A stretch of DNA of 64,000 bases from Patulibacter minatonensis DSM 18081. GTDB lineage: Bacteria > Actinomycetota > Thermoleophilia > Solirubrobacterales > Solirubrobacteraceae. The notes below the pieces were generated by a model that made no database searches, was not told the origin of the DNA, and saw only the letters and a program-made list of their open reading frames with translations. The DNA is taken from positions 4,596,469 through 4,660,468 of the forward strand of contig NZ_KI912613.1 in NCBI RefSeq assembly GCF_000519325.1, in the 5' to 3' direction. Shown piece after piece: positions 51,379 through 59,505 of the stretch; positions within the stretch are counted from its first letter, which is position 1; the number at the start of each line of letters is the position of its first letter. The position numbers were made by a program, and so were the translations under genes.

Positions 51379-52821
51379 GTGAGCGACCCGGAGGAGCCCC
51401 GCCACCGGCCGTACGAGCACACCGCTCCCGGTGCGCTCCCGGCCGACCCCAACCTCGACCCGTCGGGGGCCGTCGCCGACGAGGCGCTGGCGGAGGACCT
51501 CGCCGACGCGACGCACGAGCAGGGCTCGGTCGGACGCGGCGCCCGCCTCCTGACGATCGGGATCGCCTCCACCGGGCTCCTGACGTTCCTCTTCTTCTCC
51601 GTCGCGTCCCACGCGCTCGGGGACAGCGCGCAGGGGAAGGACGACTACGGCGAGATCGCCACGATGTGGGCGATCCTCTTCACGGCGATGTCGGTGTTCT
51701 ACCGGCCCGTGGAGCAGCTCCTGTCGCGGACGATCGCGACCGCCCGGGCGCGCGGCGAGGCCCACCCGTCGCTGAAGGAGCCGCTGCTGATCCAGGCGGG
51801 GTTCGCGGTGGTCCTCGTGGCCGCGGCGCTGATCGCCCGCGGTCCGCTGCAGGACAACATCGGCTCTGACGGGATGTTCTGGCTCCTGGTCGGCGCCGGC
51901 CTGGCCTACGCGGCGAGCTACTTCGCCCGCGGGTTCGTGGCCGGGCACGGCTGGTTCGCCCTCTACGGCGGCCTCGTGCTGTTCGAGTCCGTGGCCCGGA
52001 TCCTCTTCCCGATCGCGGCGCTGGTCGGCATCTCGTCCGGGCAGATCGCGGTCGCGGCGGGCATCCTCGCGGCTCCGCTCGCGTCGCTCCTGGTCGTCCC
52101 GTGGGCGATCCGCGCCGCGACGCAGCGGATGAGCGCGGAGACCGAGCGCTCGGCGCGTGAGGGGGTCGCGGCGAAGTCCGCGGCGTCCGACGCCGGCCTG
52201 CGCGCGGGCGGGTCGTTCGCGGTGGCGGTGGCGATGATCCAGCTCGGGGAGCAGACCCTGGTGAACGCCGGCACGCTCCTGACCGCGGACAAGGCGGTCG
52301 CGGGACTCATCTTCAGCGCCCTGCTGGTGACGCGGGCGCCGCTCCAGCTGTTCCAGGCGGTGCAGACGACGCTCCTCCCGCACTTCGCGTCGCTGGTCGC
52401 CACCGGAGCGCCGCAGGAGATCGCGGCGGCGATCCGCAAGGCGATCACCTACATCGCGGCGTTCGCGGCGCTCGTCGTCGTGGGACTGCTCGTCCTGGGC
52501 GGGGTCGTGATGCCGATCCTGTTCAAGGGCCAGGAGCCGCCGGTGCTCGGTCTGGCGGTCGTCGCGATCGGCATGGGCGCCCACCTGACGGCGGGCACCC
52601 TGAACCAGGCGGCGCTCGCGCGCGGGCACGCGTGGCCGGCGGCGGCGTCGTGGCTGGTCGCCGGCGGGGCGTTCGTGGTGTGGATGCTCGTCGGGCCGAT
52701 CGGCGACGAGCTGTGGAACGCCGAGGTCGGCTACACGCTCTGCGCGTTCGTCCTCTGCGGCCTGCTGTCGCGGGTCTACGCGCGGCCGGTGCCGGGCGAG
52801 GCTGCCGCCGCGACCGCCTGA
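51379..52821 (+). CDS. Polysaccharide flippase (Wzx/MATE-like)
   Basis: A 480-residue protein with twelve or more hydrophobic helices, no P-loop and a long acidic N-terminal tail (residues 1-50). Sequence such as SVGRGARLLTIGIASTGLLTFLFF and the Arg in helix two (VFYRPVEQLLSRTIA) fit the Wzx/MVF flippase group. It would move lipid-linked oligosaccharide across the membrane, completing the GT2-methyltransferase-flippase set. The start is GTG 51379. Confidence 0.82.
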   Translation: MSDPEEPRHRPYEHTAPGALPADPNLDPSGAVADEALAEDLADATHEQGSVGRGARLLTIGIASTGLLTFLFFSVASHALGDSAQGKDDYGEIATMWAILFTAMSVFYRPVEQLLSRTIATARARGEAHPSLKEPLLIQAGFAVVLVAAALIARGPLQDNIGSDGMFWLLVGAGLAYAASYFARGFVAGHGWFALYGGLVLFESVARILFPIAALVGISSGQIAVAAGILAAPLASLLVVPWAIRAATQRMSAETERSAREGVAAKSAASDAGLRAGGSFAVAVAMIQLGEQTLVNAGTLLTADKAVAGLIFSALLVTRAPLQLFQAVQTTLLPHFASLVATGAPQEIAAAIRKAITYIAAFAALVVVGLLVLGGVVMPILFKGQEPPVLGLAVVAIGMGAHLTAGTLNQAALARGHAWPAAASWLVAGGAFVVWMLVGPIGDELWNAEVGYTLCAFVLCGLLSRVYARPVPGEAAAATA

Positions 52822-52969
52822 GCGGCGCGGCCGGGGCTCGAGCGGCCCACGGCCGGCCACGGGCAGGGCCCGGCGGCGCGGAGAGCCGAAGAGCGCGACG
52901 GGCCCGGCAGCGCGACCCGCCCGGCCGCGCGAGAGGTGCGGCGGCGCCGGCGTCGGCCCGGGAACGGGT

Positions 52970-53038
52970 GAGGGGCCGGATGGTGTCCGGCCCCTCAGGG
53001 GTGGTGCGTGGTGGGGCCGGTCCCTTGCGGGCCGGCCC
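52970..53038. terminator. Two tandem GC hairpins between convergent flippase and MlaE genes
   Basis: Hairpin one: GAGGGGCCGGA (52970-52980), loop TGGTG, TCCGGCCCCTC (52986-52996), an 11-bp perfect stem. Hairpin two: GGGCCGG (53014-53020) and CCGGCCC (53032-53038). They lie between converging genes and lack a U-tract, as is common in high-GC actinobacteria. The remainder of the 226-nt gap shows nothing. Confidence 0.7.
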
Positions 53039-53047
53039 GTGGATTCC

Positions 53048-53920
53048 TCAGCCTCCGACGGGCAGCTTGGAATCGGCGCCCCAGAAGAGGATCGTGAAGC
53101 CCTCGTTGAGCACCATTGTCAGGATCAGCGCCACCACCATCGATCGGGCGGTCGCCTCACCAACTCCTACGGGTCCGCCCTTGGCGTTGATCCCGTAGTA
53201 CATCGCCGCGATCACGATCGCGACCCACATCACCAACGTCTTCAGATAACTGAAGATCACCGACGGTGCATCAGTGAACGCCCAGTGCACCGATTCCCAT
53301 GCCCCGCGCGAGATCTCGCCGATCTGGAACAAGATGACGAACACCTCACCCAGGTAGAACAGCACCAGACCACTGATGAAGATCGGCAGGCTGACGAGAA
53401 TGTTCGCCAAGAGACGCGTGCCGACGAGGTAGCGCATCGGGTTGATCCCCAGCGACTCCATCGCGTCGATCTCCTCGTTGATCCGCATCGACCCCAGCTC
53501 GGCGACGTAGCCGCAACCGATCTTCGCGCCGATCATGTACGCGAACATGAACGGCGTCGCCTCACGCACCGGACAGATCGCCGAGAACACCCCGGCATAA
53601 CTGGAGGCGCCGTAGCCGCGCAGGACGTAGACGGCCTCGTTGCCGCACGTCAGTCCGAACGTGAACTGCATCGCCCACAACACCATCGCGGACCCGGTGA
53701 TCAACAACGCGACCTGCCGCATCATCTCCGCCGAATACCGCAGCGTGCCGCGCAGCTCCAAGAACGACCGGCCCGCGAACGCACCGATCTGCCCGGCCTC
53801 CACCAGGATGTTGCGGACCGGGTCGACGAACCCCGCAGCGAACCGCTCCAGACCGGTCGGGGTGCCCTTGCGGCCCGCCCCGGTGGGCTGGTACGGCGCG
53901 GGAGAGTTTCCAGCTTCCAT
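53048..53920 (-). CDS. MlaE/YrbE-family ABC permease (second of pair)
   Basis: A Mce/Mla-type lipid transporter permease of 290 residues. Five or six hydrophobic helices and the conserved loop RINEEIDAMESLGINPMRYLVGTRLLANIL, the EExxAL motif of YrbE proteins, are visible. It lies 12 nt after the partner permease. No mce (MCE-domain) gene or MlaF-type ATPase follows; the next gene converges. Base composition is lower in GC than the flanks. Confidence 0.9.
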   Translation of the reverse strand: MEAGNSPAPYQPTGAGRKGTPTGLERFAAGFVDPVRNILVEAGQIGAFAGRSFLELRGTLRYSAEMMRQVALLITGSAMVLWAMQFTFGLTCGNEAVYVLRGYGASSYAGVFSAICPVREATPFMFAYMIGAKIGCGYVAELGSMRINEEIDAMESLGINPMRYLVGTRLLANILVSLPIFISGLVLFYLGEVFVILFQIGEISRGAWESVHWAFTDAPSVIFSYLKTLVMWVAIVIAAMYYGINAKGGPVGVGEATARSMVVALILTMVLNEGFTILFWGADSKLPVGG

Positions 53921-53932
53921 AGCTCTCAGCCC

Positions 53933-54814
53933 CTAGCGGAGGGTCGCGGTCTCCGGGAACGCGCCCAAGAGCAGCGAGTTCAGGAGATAGTTGTAGATGT
54001 AGATCGCCGAGAACGAGATCACGACGGCCTGGTTGACGGCCTTGCCGACCCCGGCCGCGCCACCCTTCGCGTTCATGCCCTTGTAACAGCAGACCACGGC
54101 GATGATGAACCCGAACGTCAGGACCTTCAGCGTGTTGAACACGACCTCAGCGATCGTGAAGTTCGACGCGAACGTCGACGTGTACCCCGCGACCGTCTCG
54201 TCCCACACCAGGATGTTCGCCAACAACTGGCCGATGATCGACACCGCCGTGTTCCAGTAGTTGAACATCACCGTCATCACGCCAAGCGCGATGAAGCGCG
54301 GAACCAGCAGGACCTTCACCAGGTCGGTGCCGAGAACGGCGAGCGCGTCGAGCTCGTCACGAACCTTGCGGGCACCCAAATCAGCGCAGATCGCGGTGCC
54401 GGCAACACCCGCGACGACCATCCCGTTGATCCACGTCGCCAGCTCACGCACCGACGCCATCACCGAGAACGCACCCAGACGATCCGTCGTCGCCAACGTC
54501 GACAAGAGCGAACCACCCGAGATACCAGGCGCGCCATACGCGAACACCAGCGTGCAGAACAAGCACGGCAAGAACGCCTTCTTCGTCACCAACCACGACT
54601 GCTCGATGAACTCGCCACCCCAATTGTACGGCGGCGAGATCGCAGACTTCATCACCTGCAACGTCAACAGCGTCATCCCGGTGAGCTGCTCCACCCAGCC
54701 AAGCGGGCCAGGCAGACCCTTCGGCGGCCTCGGCGCCTCACGCAGACCACCCGGAAGGGTGCCACGCTCACGCGTCGTTCCGGTCCCGGGGCCAAGCCCC
54801 GTCACAGTGGACAT
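53933..54814 (-). CDS. MlaE/YrbE-family ABC permease (first of pair)
   Basis: The partner permease. Residues 1-45 are a Pro/Gly-rich tail. The membrane domain contains KVRDELDALAVLGTDLVKVLLVPRFIALGVM, the family loop, and a closing KGMNAKGGAAGVGKAVNQAVVIS. I chose ATG 54814 (MSTVTG); a GTG three codons earlier (54823) is possible, as AAGGA lies just before it. A TATGGT box with GTTCG on either side lies 28 nt upstream of the ATG. Confidence 0.88.
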   Translation of the reverse strand: MSTVTGLGPGTGTTRERGTLPGGLREAPRPPKGLPGPLGWVEQLTGMTLLTLQVMKSAISPPYNWGGEFIEQSWLVTKKAFLPCLFCTLVFAYGAPGISGGSLLSTLATTDRLGAFSVMASVRELATWINGMVVAGVAGTAICADLGARKVRDELDALAVLGTDLVKVLLVPRFIALGVMTVMFNYWNTAVSIIGQLLANILVWDETVAGYTSTFASNFTIAEVVFNTLKVLTFGFIIAVVCCYKGMNAKGGAAGVGKAVNQAVVISFSAIYIYNYLLNSLLLGAFPETATLR

Positions 54815-54841
54815 CAGCTCCACCGGTCCTTCAAGTCGAAC

Positions 54842-54847
54842 ACCATA
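54842..54847 (-). promoter_or_regulatory. Predicted -10 of the MlaE pair, flanked by direct GTTCG repeats
   Basis: On the minus strand GTTCG-TATGGT-GTTCG: the hexamer TATGGT fits TANNNT and the flanking GTTCG copies repeat in direct orientation at 11-bp spacing, one helical turn. Transcription would start about 20 nt before the start codon. Confidence 0.4.
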
Positions 54848-54931
54848 CGAACGTCCTCAGATCGAGAGTGAGAACGCATCCCCCACTGGTTCGTACTACG
54901 TCCGGACCCACGACACAGATCGCGCCCAGCT

Positions 54932-54955
54932 AGGGGGAACCTCGATCTCCCCCCT
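54932..54955 (-). terminator. Hairpin after the ABC permease gene
   Basis: AGGGGG (54932-54937) can pair with CCCCCT (54950-54955) around an A/T-containing loop. It lies about 85 nt beyond the stop of the MacB-like permease on the same strand and before the MlaE promoter. Confidence 0.4.
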
Positions 54956-55038
54956 GAGGAAGGGTCCCGTGGGCGACCGTCCCGCCGGCGCAGGAGCGCC
55001 GGGCGCCCGCTGGGCCGGGGCGCCGGCGGGCCCTGGTC

Positions 55039-57582
55039 TCACTCCCCGGCGATCGCGTCCAGCACCTCGACGCGCGCCGCCCGCCTCGCCGGACGGATCG
55101 CCGCCACCACCCCGAGCACGCCGGTCAGTGCCACCAGCAGGGCGATCTGCCCGACCGGGATCGAGAGCGCGAACCCGTCGAGGGTCGCCCCGACCGCGGC
55201 GGCCAGGACGAAGCCGAGGGCGGCGCCGAGGAGCGCGCCCAGGAGCGCGGTGATCGCGGCCTCCAGCAGCACCATCCGGCGGACCTGCGCCCGGGTCGCC
55301 CCGACGGCACGCAGCAGGCCGAGCTCGCGGATCCGCTCCTGGATCGAGAGCGAGAGCGTGTTGACGATCCCGAACAGGGCGACGAGCACCGACAGGCCGA
55401 GCAGCGCGTAGACGAGCCCCAGGAGCTGGTTGACCTGGCCCGTCTGGTCGGTGATCCACGCGCTGCGGGTCAGGACCTCGGTCGCCGGGTAGTCCCGGGC
55501 GAGTGCGCGGCGGACCGCGTCGGGACGGCCGTCCACGACGACGAAGAACGGCTGCGTCGTCCCGAACGTGGCGGCGGTCGCCCCGTTGACGACCACGCCG
55601 CTGACCGCCGAGGCGCTGCCCTTGACGATCCCGACGATCCTGAGCGGGTGCTGCTCGCCGTTGGTCCCCCGGGCCAGGACCGTCCGGCCGGCACGGGCCC
55701 CGAGATCGCCGGCGACCGTGTCGGTGACGTAGGCCCCGCCCGGGCCCGGGTCGCCGGCGGTGCCGCCCCCGTCGGTGCGCTGCAGCCGGACCAGGCCGGT
55801 GCGCAGGGCCTCCGCGTCGAAGATCGTCAGGCTCGCCCGACGCCCGCCGACCGCCACGCGGCTGAACCCGACGCCGCCGGCCGACGTGACCCCGGGTGCC
55901 CGCCGGACCGCGCCCACGACCGACGTCGGCACGCCGCTGAACGACCCTCCGGAGGCCTGGACGACCACCGGGGCGGCGACGACGCGCTCGATGTCGCCGC
56001 GCAGCGTCTCCCGCAGCCCGGCGGCGAAGACCGTGGCGAAGACGACGAGGGCGAGGCCGATCATCAGGGCGCTCGAGGTGATCGCCGTGCGGCCCGGCTG
56101 CCGCGACGCGTTGTCCTGGGCGAGCCGGCCGGGAAGCCCGAAGATCCGCCGGAGCGGCCGGCCGAGCATCCGGGCGACCGGACCCACGAGCACCGGGGAG
56201 ATCAGCGTGGCGGCGAGGAACAGGAGCCCCGCTCCGCCGCCCGCGAACGCGGTCCCGGTGTCGCCCTCGACCGAGCCGACGAGGGCCAGGGCGAGGGCGA
56301 CGGACCCGACGACGCCGATCGCCAGGCCGGCCAGGACCGGACCGCGCGGCACCCTGCCGCGGCCCGGTGGTGCCGCGGCGTCGCGCAGGGCCTCCACGGG
56401 CGCGACCCGCGTCGCCCGGCGAGCCGGCAGCAGTCCCGCCGCCGCGGTGACGGCCATCCCGACGACGAACCCGACGACGATCGTCCGGCCCGAGAAGACG
56501 GTCGCGGTCGTCGGCAGGTCGACTCCCAGCGCCTTGATCACCGCCCGGAGGCCCGGTGCGACGCCGAAGCCGGCCAGGAGCCCGAGGGTGGCCCCGAGGA
56601 GCCCGACGGTCGTGGTCTCCGCCGCGACCATCGCGCGGATCTGGCCCCGCGCCGCCCCGAGGGCCCGCAGCAGCGCGAACTCGCGCTGCCGCTGGGCCAT
56701 CGTGATGGTGAACGTGTTGAAGATGAGGAACGCCCCGACGAACGTGGCGATCCCGGCGAAGACCAGCAGGATCGTGGGCAGGAACGAGATCCGGTCCTTG
56801 ATCTCCTTCGCCTGCCGGGCGCCCTGGTCCTCGCCGGTGCGGACGGTGGCACCGTCGCCGACGACGCGACGGACGTCCGCGGCCACCTGCTCGTCCCGGG
56901 TGCCCGAGGCGCTGAGCGCGAGCACCTGGCTCCAGTACCGGTCGGGTGTCCGGCGCAGGATCGACGCCGCCGTCGCCTGCGTGGCGAGCACGGTCGGCCG
57001 CGGGCCGAAGGTCGTGCCGTCCCCCAGCCCGGCGAGGCCGACGAGCCGCAGCCTCCGGCGTGGTCCCTCGCCCTGGACGGAGACGCGATCGCCGACGCGC
57101 ACCCCTGCGCGCTCGGCGGTGTCGGCGTCGATCGCCACCTCGTCGTCCGCGGCGGGGGCGCGCCCCGCGGTGTACCGCACGCCGCCCACGCCGGGCGGGA
57201 GCGTCGACAGCAGTCGCGTCGGCGGACCGTTGCTGCCGACGGGGGTCCGGCCGTCCCTGCGGTAGACGATGGCCCGGCCCTCGAGCTGCCCGACCGCGAG
57301 CCGCACGCCCCGGGCCCCGGCGACGCGGTCGACGGCGTCGCGTCGCAGGCCGCGGTCGTCGTCGCTGCCCTCGCTGCTCGGCGTGCCCAGCGGCACCGCC
57401 GGGGTGACCGCGACGGCGACGCCGCGGTAGCTGACCTCCCCGATCTCGTCGAACGACCGCGAGATCGTGTCCGTGAAGATCAGGGTGCCGGAGATCAGGG
57501 CGACGCCGATGACGACCGCCAGCGACGTCATGACGGTGCGGCGGAAGCGCTCCCGCAGCGAGCGGAGGAGCAGGACGCGCAT
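55039..57582 (-). CDS. MacB/FtsX-like ABC transporter permease
   Basis: An 847-residue permease with two FtsX/MacB core repeats. The first membrane helix (residues 17-37) and an extracytoplasmic domain precede FLPTILLVFAGIATFVGAFLIFNTFTITMAQRQREFALLRALGAARGQI. A second copy comes near the C-terminus (LLGLVYALLGLSVLVALFGIVNTLSLSIQERIRELGLLRAVGATRAQVRRM). There are about ten helices in all. It likely exports a lipid or peptide, or acts mechanically. Its ATG at 57582 overlaps the ATPase stop as TGATG. Confidence 0.92.
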   Translation of the reverse strand: MRVLLLRSLRERFRRTVMTSLAVVIGVALISGTLIFTDTISRSFDEIGEVSYRGVAVAVTPAVPLGTPSSEGSDDDRGLRRDAVDRVAGARGVRLAVGQLEGRAIVYRRDGRTPVGSNGPPTRLLSTLPPGVGGVRYTAGRAPAADDEVAIDADTAERAGVRVGDRVSVQGEGPRRRLRLVGLAGLGDGTTFGPRPTVLATQATAASILRRTPDRYWSQVLALSASGTRDEQVAADVRRVVGDGATVRTGEDQGARQAKEIKDRISFLPTILLVFAGIATFVGAFLIFNTFTITMAQRQREFALLRALGAARGQIRAMVAAETTTVGLLGATLGLLAGFGVAPGLRAVIKALGVDLPTTATVFSGRTIVVGFVVGMAVTAAAGLLPARRATRVAPVEALRDAAAPPGRGRVPRGPVLAGLAIGVVGSVALALALVGSVEGDTGTAFAGGGAGLLFLAATLISPVLVGPVARMLGRPLRRIFGLPGRLAQDNASRQPGRTAITSSALMIGLALVVFATVFAAGLRETLRGDIERVVAAPVVVQASGGSFSGVPTSVVGAVRRAPGVTSAGGVGFSRVAVGGRRASLTIFDAEALRTGLVRLQRTDGGGTAGDPGPGGAYVTDTVAGDLGARAGRTVLARGTNGEQHPLRIVGIVKGSASAVSGVVVNGATAATFGTTQPFFVVVDGRPDAVRRALARDYPATEVLTRSAWITDQTGQVNQLLGLVYALLGLSVLVALFGIVNTLSLSIQERIRELGLLRAVGATRAQVRRMVLLEAAITALLGALLGAALGFVLAAAVGATLDGFALSIPVGQIALLVALTGVLGVVAAIRPARRAARVEVLDAIAGE

Positions 57583-58346
57583 CAGGCGGCCGGCGGGTTC
57601 GGCGCGTCGGGGTCCGTGACCTGCCGCAGGCGCTCGTGGACGGCCTCGGAGCCCCCGGCGGGCCCGTCGTGCACGATCCGGCCGTCCTTCAGGAGCACGA
57701 GGCGGTCGGCGTAGGAGGCCGAGTGCGCGTCGTGCGTGACCATCACGACCGTCTGGCCGAACTCGTCGACGGAGCGGCGCAGCAGCTCGAGGACCTCCTC
57801 GGAGGAGCGCGAGTCGAGGTTGCCCGTCGGCTCGTCGGCGAAGATCACCGCCGGGCGGCTGGCGAGCGCGCGGGCGACGGCGACGCGTTGCTGCTGGCCG
57901 CCGGAGAGCTCGCTCGGGCGGTGGTCGCGGCGGTCGCCGAGGCCGACGGTGGCGATCAGGTGCTCCAGCCAGTCGGGATCGGGCTTCCGGCCGGCGATCG
58001 TGAGCGGCAGCACGATGTTCTCCTCCGCGGTCAGGACCGGCAGGAGGTTGAAGGCCTGGAAGACGAAGCCGATCCGGTCGCGGCGGAGCTCCGTGAGCCG
58101 CTTGTCGTCGAGCGACCCGGTCTCCACGCCGTCGATCGTGACCGTGCCGTGGTCGGGGCGGTCGAGGCCGGCGACGCAGTGCATGAGCGTGGACTTGCCC
58201 GATCCCGACGGCCCCATGATCGCGGCCAGCGCACCCGCCTGGAAGCCGACGGTGACCCCGTCGAGCGCGGTGACGACGGTCTCGCCGCGGCCGTAGGTCT
58301 TCCGCAGGTCGTCGGCCTGCACGATCGGAGTGCTCACGACGACCAT
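57582..58346 (-). CDS. ABC transporter ATP-binding protein (LolD/MacB type)
   Basis: A 254-residue ATPase with Walker A GPSGSGKSTLMH, Q-loop FVFQAFNLLPVLTAEEN, signature LSGGQQQRVAVARALASRP, Walker B VIFADEPTGNLD and H-loop VTHDAHSASYADR. The motif order and the linker match the MacB/LolD group, in line with the adjacent permease. I use ATG 58346; starts further upstream would add a Pro/Ser-rich tail. An operator-like palindrome lies 55 bp upstream. Confidence 0.9.
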   Translation of the reverse strand: MVVVSTPIVQADDLRKTYGRGETVVTALDGVTVGFQAGALAAIMGPSGSGKSTLMHCVAGLDRPDHGTVTIDGVETGSLDDKRLTELRRDRIGFVFQAFNLLPVLTAEENIVLPLTIAGRKPDPDWLEHLIATVGLGDRRDHRPSELSGGQQQRVAVARALASRPAVIFADEPTGNLDSRSSEEVLELLRRSVDEFGQTVVMVTHDAHSASYADRLVLLKDGRIVHDGPAGGSEAVHERLRQVTDPDAPNPPAA

Positions 58347-58387
58347 CGAAGCAGAGCGCGGCGGCGGGGAGGCCCCGTCCGAGGGTG

Positions 58388-58414
58388 ATCCCCGGCGGAT
58401 CGGGGACATCCCCG
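58388..58414. promoter_or_regulatory. Operator-like TCCCCG/CGGGGA inverted repeats upstream of the ABC exporter
   Basis: TCCCCG occurs at 58390-58395 and 58409-58414 with CGGGGA between at 58401-58406. This makes a tight palindrome (58401-58414, 2-bp spacer) and a looser one (6-bp spacer). Such repeats often bind TetR- or MarR-type repressors of exporters; no such gene is adjacent. Confidence 0.4.
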
Positions 58415-58464
58415 GGGCCTGGCCGTCCGCGCGACGCCGGACGGACACCACGCGGTCCGGCGGG

Positions 58465-59154
58465 TCAGGCGGCGGCGAGCGCCCCGTCCGCGGCGGCCTG
58501 CAGCGCGCGGACGGCCTCGCCCGGGTCCGGCTTGCCGAAGACCGCGGACCCGGCCACGAAGCTCGTCGCGCCGGCGGCGGCGCAGCGCCCGATCGTCGAG
58601 AGGTCGACGCCGCCGTCGACCTGGAGCACCGCGTCGGGGCCGAGCAGCGCGGCCATCCGCTCGATCTTCCCGAACGACGTCGGGATGAACTTCTGCCCGC
58701 CCCACCCCGGGTTCACCGTCATGCAGAGCCCGAGGTCGACGAGGCTCGTCGTCTCCTCGAGGGGCGCCAGCCCGGTGCCCGGGCAGACCGCGAGCCCGGC
58801 GAGCGCGCCGAGCTCCCGCGCCTGGCCGAGGGCGAAGTGGAGCTGCGGCGTGGCTTCGGCGTGGACCGTGAGGCAGTCGGCGCCCGCCTTCGCGAACTCC
58901 GCGAGGTGCCGCTCGGGCCGCTCGATCATGAGGTGGACGTCGAGCACGGCGCCGACGCCCTTCAGCGCGTCGACGACGATCGGGCCCATCGTGATCGGCG
59001 GGACGAAGTGCCCGTCCATCACGTCGACGTGGATGACCGTGACGCCGGCGTCGACGCACTCCTGCACCTGGCTGCGCAGGGCGCCGAAGTCGCTGGCGAG
59101 GATCGAGGGGGCGATGCCCTTCAGGCGGGCGAGACGGGGATCCGGGGCGGTCAC
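58465..59154 (-). CDS. rpe: Ribulose-phosphate 3-epimerase
   Basis: It interconverts ribulose-5-P and xylulose-5-P. The TIM-barrel motifs are APSILASDFGALRSQVQECVDAGVTVIHVDVMDGHFVPPITMGP, VLDVHLMIERPE, LCMTVNPGWGGQKFI and QVDGGVDLSTIGRCAAAGATSFVAGSAVFG. The start is GTG 59154 with TACCCT exactly 6 nt upstream, suggesting a leaderless mRNA. At 229 residues it is the usual length. It probably stands alone. Confidence 0.95.
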   Translation of the reverse strand: MTAPDPRLARLKGIAPSILASDFGALRSQVQECVDAGVTVIHVDVMDGHFVPPITMGPIVVDALKGVGAVLDVHLMIERPERHLAEFAKAGADCLTVHAEATPQLHFALGQARELGALAGLAVCPGTGLAPLEETTSLVDLGLCMTVNPGWGGQKFIPTSFGKIERMAALLGPDAVLQVDGGVDLSTIGRCAAAGATSFVAGSAVFGKPDPGEAVRALQAAADGALAAA

Positions 59155-59198
59155 CCGGTCAGGGTATCGGGGGTCCGGCGGGGCGTGACGCCCGGGCT

Positions 59199-59426
59199 CT
59201 ACACCTGGACGAGCATGCTGGAGCCGCAGTGGTTGCAGGCCAGCGTCGCGGTCTTCGACATGCGAACGATCGTGGAGTGCTCGCCGCAGTTGGGGCAGAC
59301 GGACCGCAGCTCGTACCGCGAGAGGCAGTTGACGCAGCGGTAGCGCCCCGGGAGGTTCGTGGGGCGGAGCCACGGCTCCTTGCATCCGGGACAGCTGAGC
59401 CCGAGGTCGACCTCCATGCCCGCCAC
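59199..59426 (-). CDS. Small zinc-ribbon protein
   Basis: A 75-residue protein with four Cys pairs: CPGC, CVNC, CPNC and CNHC, giving two zinc ribbons (residues 12-32 and 42-69). There is no DNA-binding or enzymatic domain. The start may be GTG 59426 or ATG 59417. It lies between rpe and rsmB. The role is unknown; RNA or protein binding is likely. Confidence 0.75.
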   Translation of the reverse strand: MAGMEVDLGLSCPGCKEPWLRPTNLPGRYRCVNCLSRYELRSVCPNCGEHSTIVRMSKTATLACNHCGSSMLVQV

Positions 59427-59505
59427 TATTGCAGTCGCCGCGCGGCGACCCCGCCACCCTCCGGTGAACCCGGTGGTGGCCGGTCGATCGCGGGCTCCGG
59501 GCCGC

